Positions 63,896 through 64,000 of a DNA stretch of 64,000 nucleotides are shown one piece after another. The stretch is from positions 31,895 through 95,894 of the forward strand of contig NZ_MIHA01000021.1 in assembly GCF_001722335.1 (NCBI RefSeq), in the 5' to 3' direction. Every line of letters begins with the position of its first letter. The stretch's first letter is position 1. The DNA is from Mycolicibacterium flavescens (lineage in GTDB: Bacteria > Actinomycetota > Actinomycetes > Mycobacteriales > Mycobacteriaceae). The position numbers and the translations under genes are program-made. The notes under the pieces were generated by a model. The model ran no database searches. It was not told the DNA's origin and worked only from the letters and a program-made list of their open reading frames with translations.

Positions 63896-64000
63896 CTATG
63901 GTGCCGGTTTTGGCTCGCGGATGCGATAGGTCCGGGTGTTGGATTCACAGCGCTGGTGGTAGCGCGTGGGGTCGGCGGTCAGTTCTCGGATGAGAGTCGT
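63896..64000 (-). CDS. IS481-like transposase, C-terminal end (cut by window edge)
   Basis: 34 codons and stop of a minus-strand frame reading ...LIRELTADPTRYHQ...YRIREPKPAP. The LTxDPTRxYQ pattern is typical of the C-terminus of IS481-type transposases. The rest lies outside the window; the end repeats at 63849-63895 support the assignment. Confidence 0.6.
   Translation of the reverse strand, partial: TTLIRELTADPTRYHQRCESNTRTYRIREPKPAP

Overview
The window is a GC-rich actinobacterial chromosome segment, almost certainly from a fast-growing Mycobacterium (Mycolicibacterium type). The evidence is mycobacteria-specific families (antigen 85 mycolyltransferase, Mca mycothiol amidase, LpqV, Pra, DesA2, Z-FPP synthase, type II NADH dehydrogenase), frequent GTG/TTG starts, and gene order. 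From about 28.9 kb to the right end the order follows, from memory, the M. tuberculosis Rv1059-Rv1095 block: Rv1059-like, two patatins, lpqV, cysteine dioxygenase-like, rhodanese, Rv1069c-like, echA8, echA9, Rv1072-like, fadA3, Rv1075c-like, lipU, cbs, pra, metB, greA, mca, Rv1083-like, YyaL, hemolysin III, Z-FPP synthase, coaA, glyA, desA2, phoH2. The PE_PGRS genes of that block are absent and several extra genes sit inside it.

Left part (0-28 kb) is accessory. It holds an orphan KdpD-like kinase; ndh; a secreted GjpA-like repeat protein; a Tat-lipoprotein acetamidase facing a four-gene ectoine/polar amino acid ABC importer; a ClC antiporter; an ArsR-SRPBCC pair; a frameshifted sodC facing a remnant of a VanX-type dipeptidase; a secreted protein built from about thirty 11-residue repeats with a triplicated 291-bp unit; an antigen 85 enzyme and small secreted proteins; a STAS / RsbW-like / STAS partner-switching cassette with a SigF-type promoter; a beta-propeller protein; and a DcuSR/CitAB-type two-component pair divergent from dctA across a CRP-type site.

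Right part (28-64 kb) is mainly core metabolism: acyl-CoA turnover (echA8, echA9, fadA3, an acyl-CoA dehydrogenase), sulfur amino acids (cbs, metB, a cysteine dioxygenase-like protein, a rhodanese), mycothiol detoxification, isoprenoid, CoA and one-carbon metabolism, fatty-acid desaturation and the phoAT-phoH2 toxin-antitoxin-like pair. It is punctuated by a 127-bp MITE-like element inserted in a patatin stop codon, a DUF559 pseudogene between two related palindromes, several long intergenic inverted repeats, and the end of an IS481-like element at the right edge.

Regulatory signals readable from sequence are a perfect KstR-type palindrome before the Rv1059-like gene, a CRP-type site before dctA, a palindrome overlapping the -10 of an apparently leaderless desA2, and TANNNT -10 boxes 6-8 nt before the start codon of about fourteen genes. 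No rRNA, tRNA or CRISPR array was seen.
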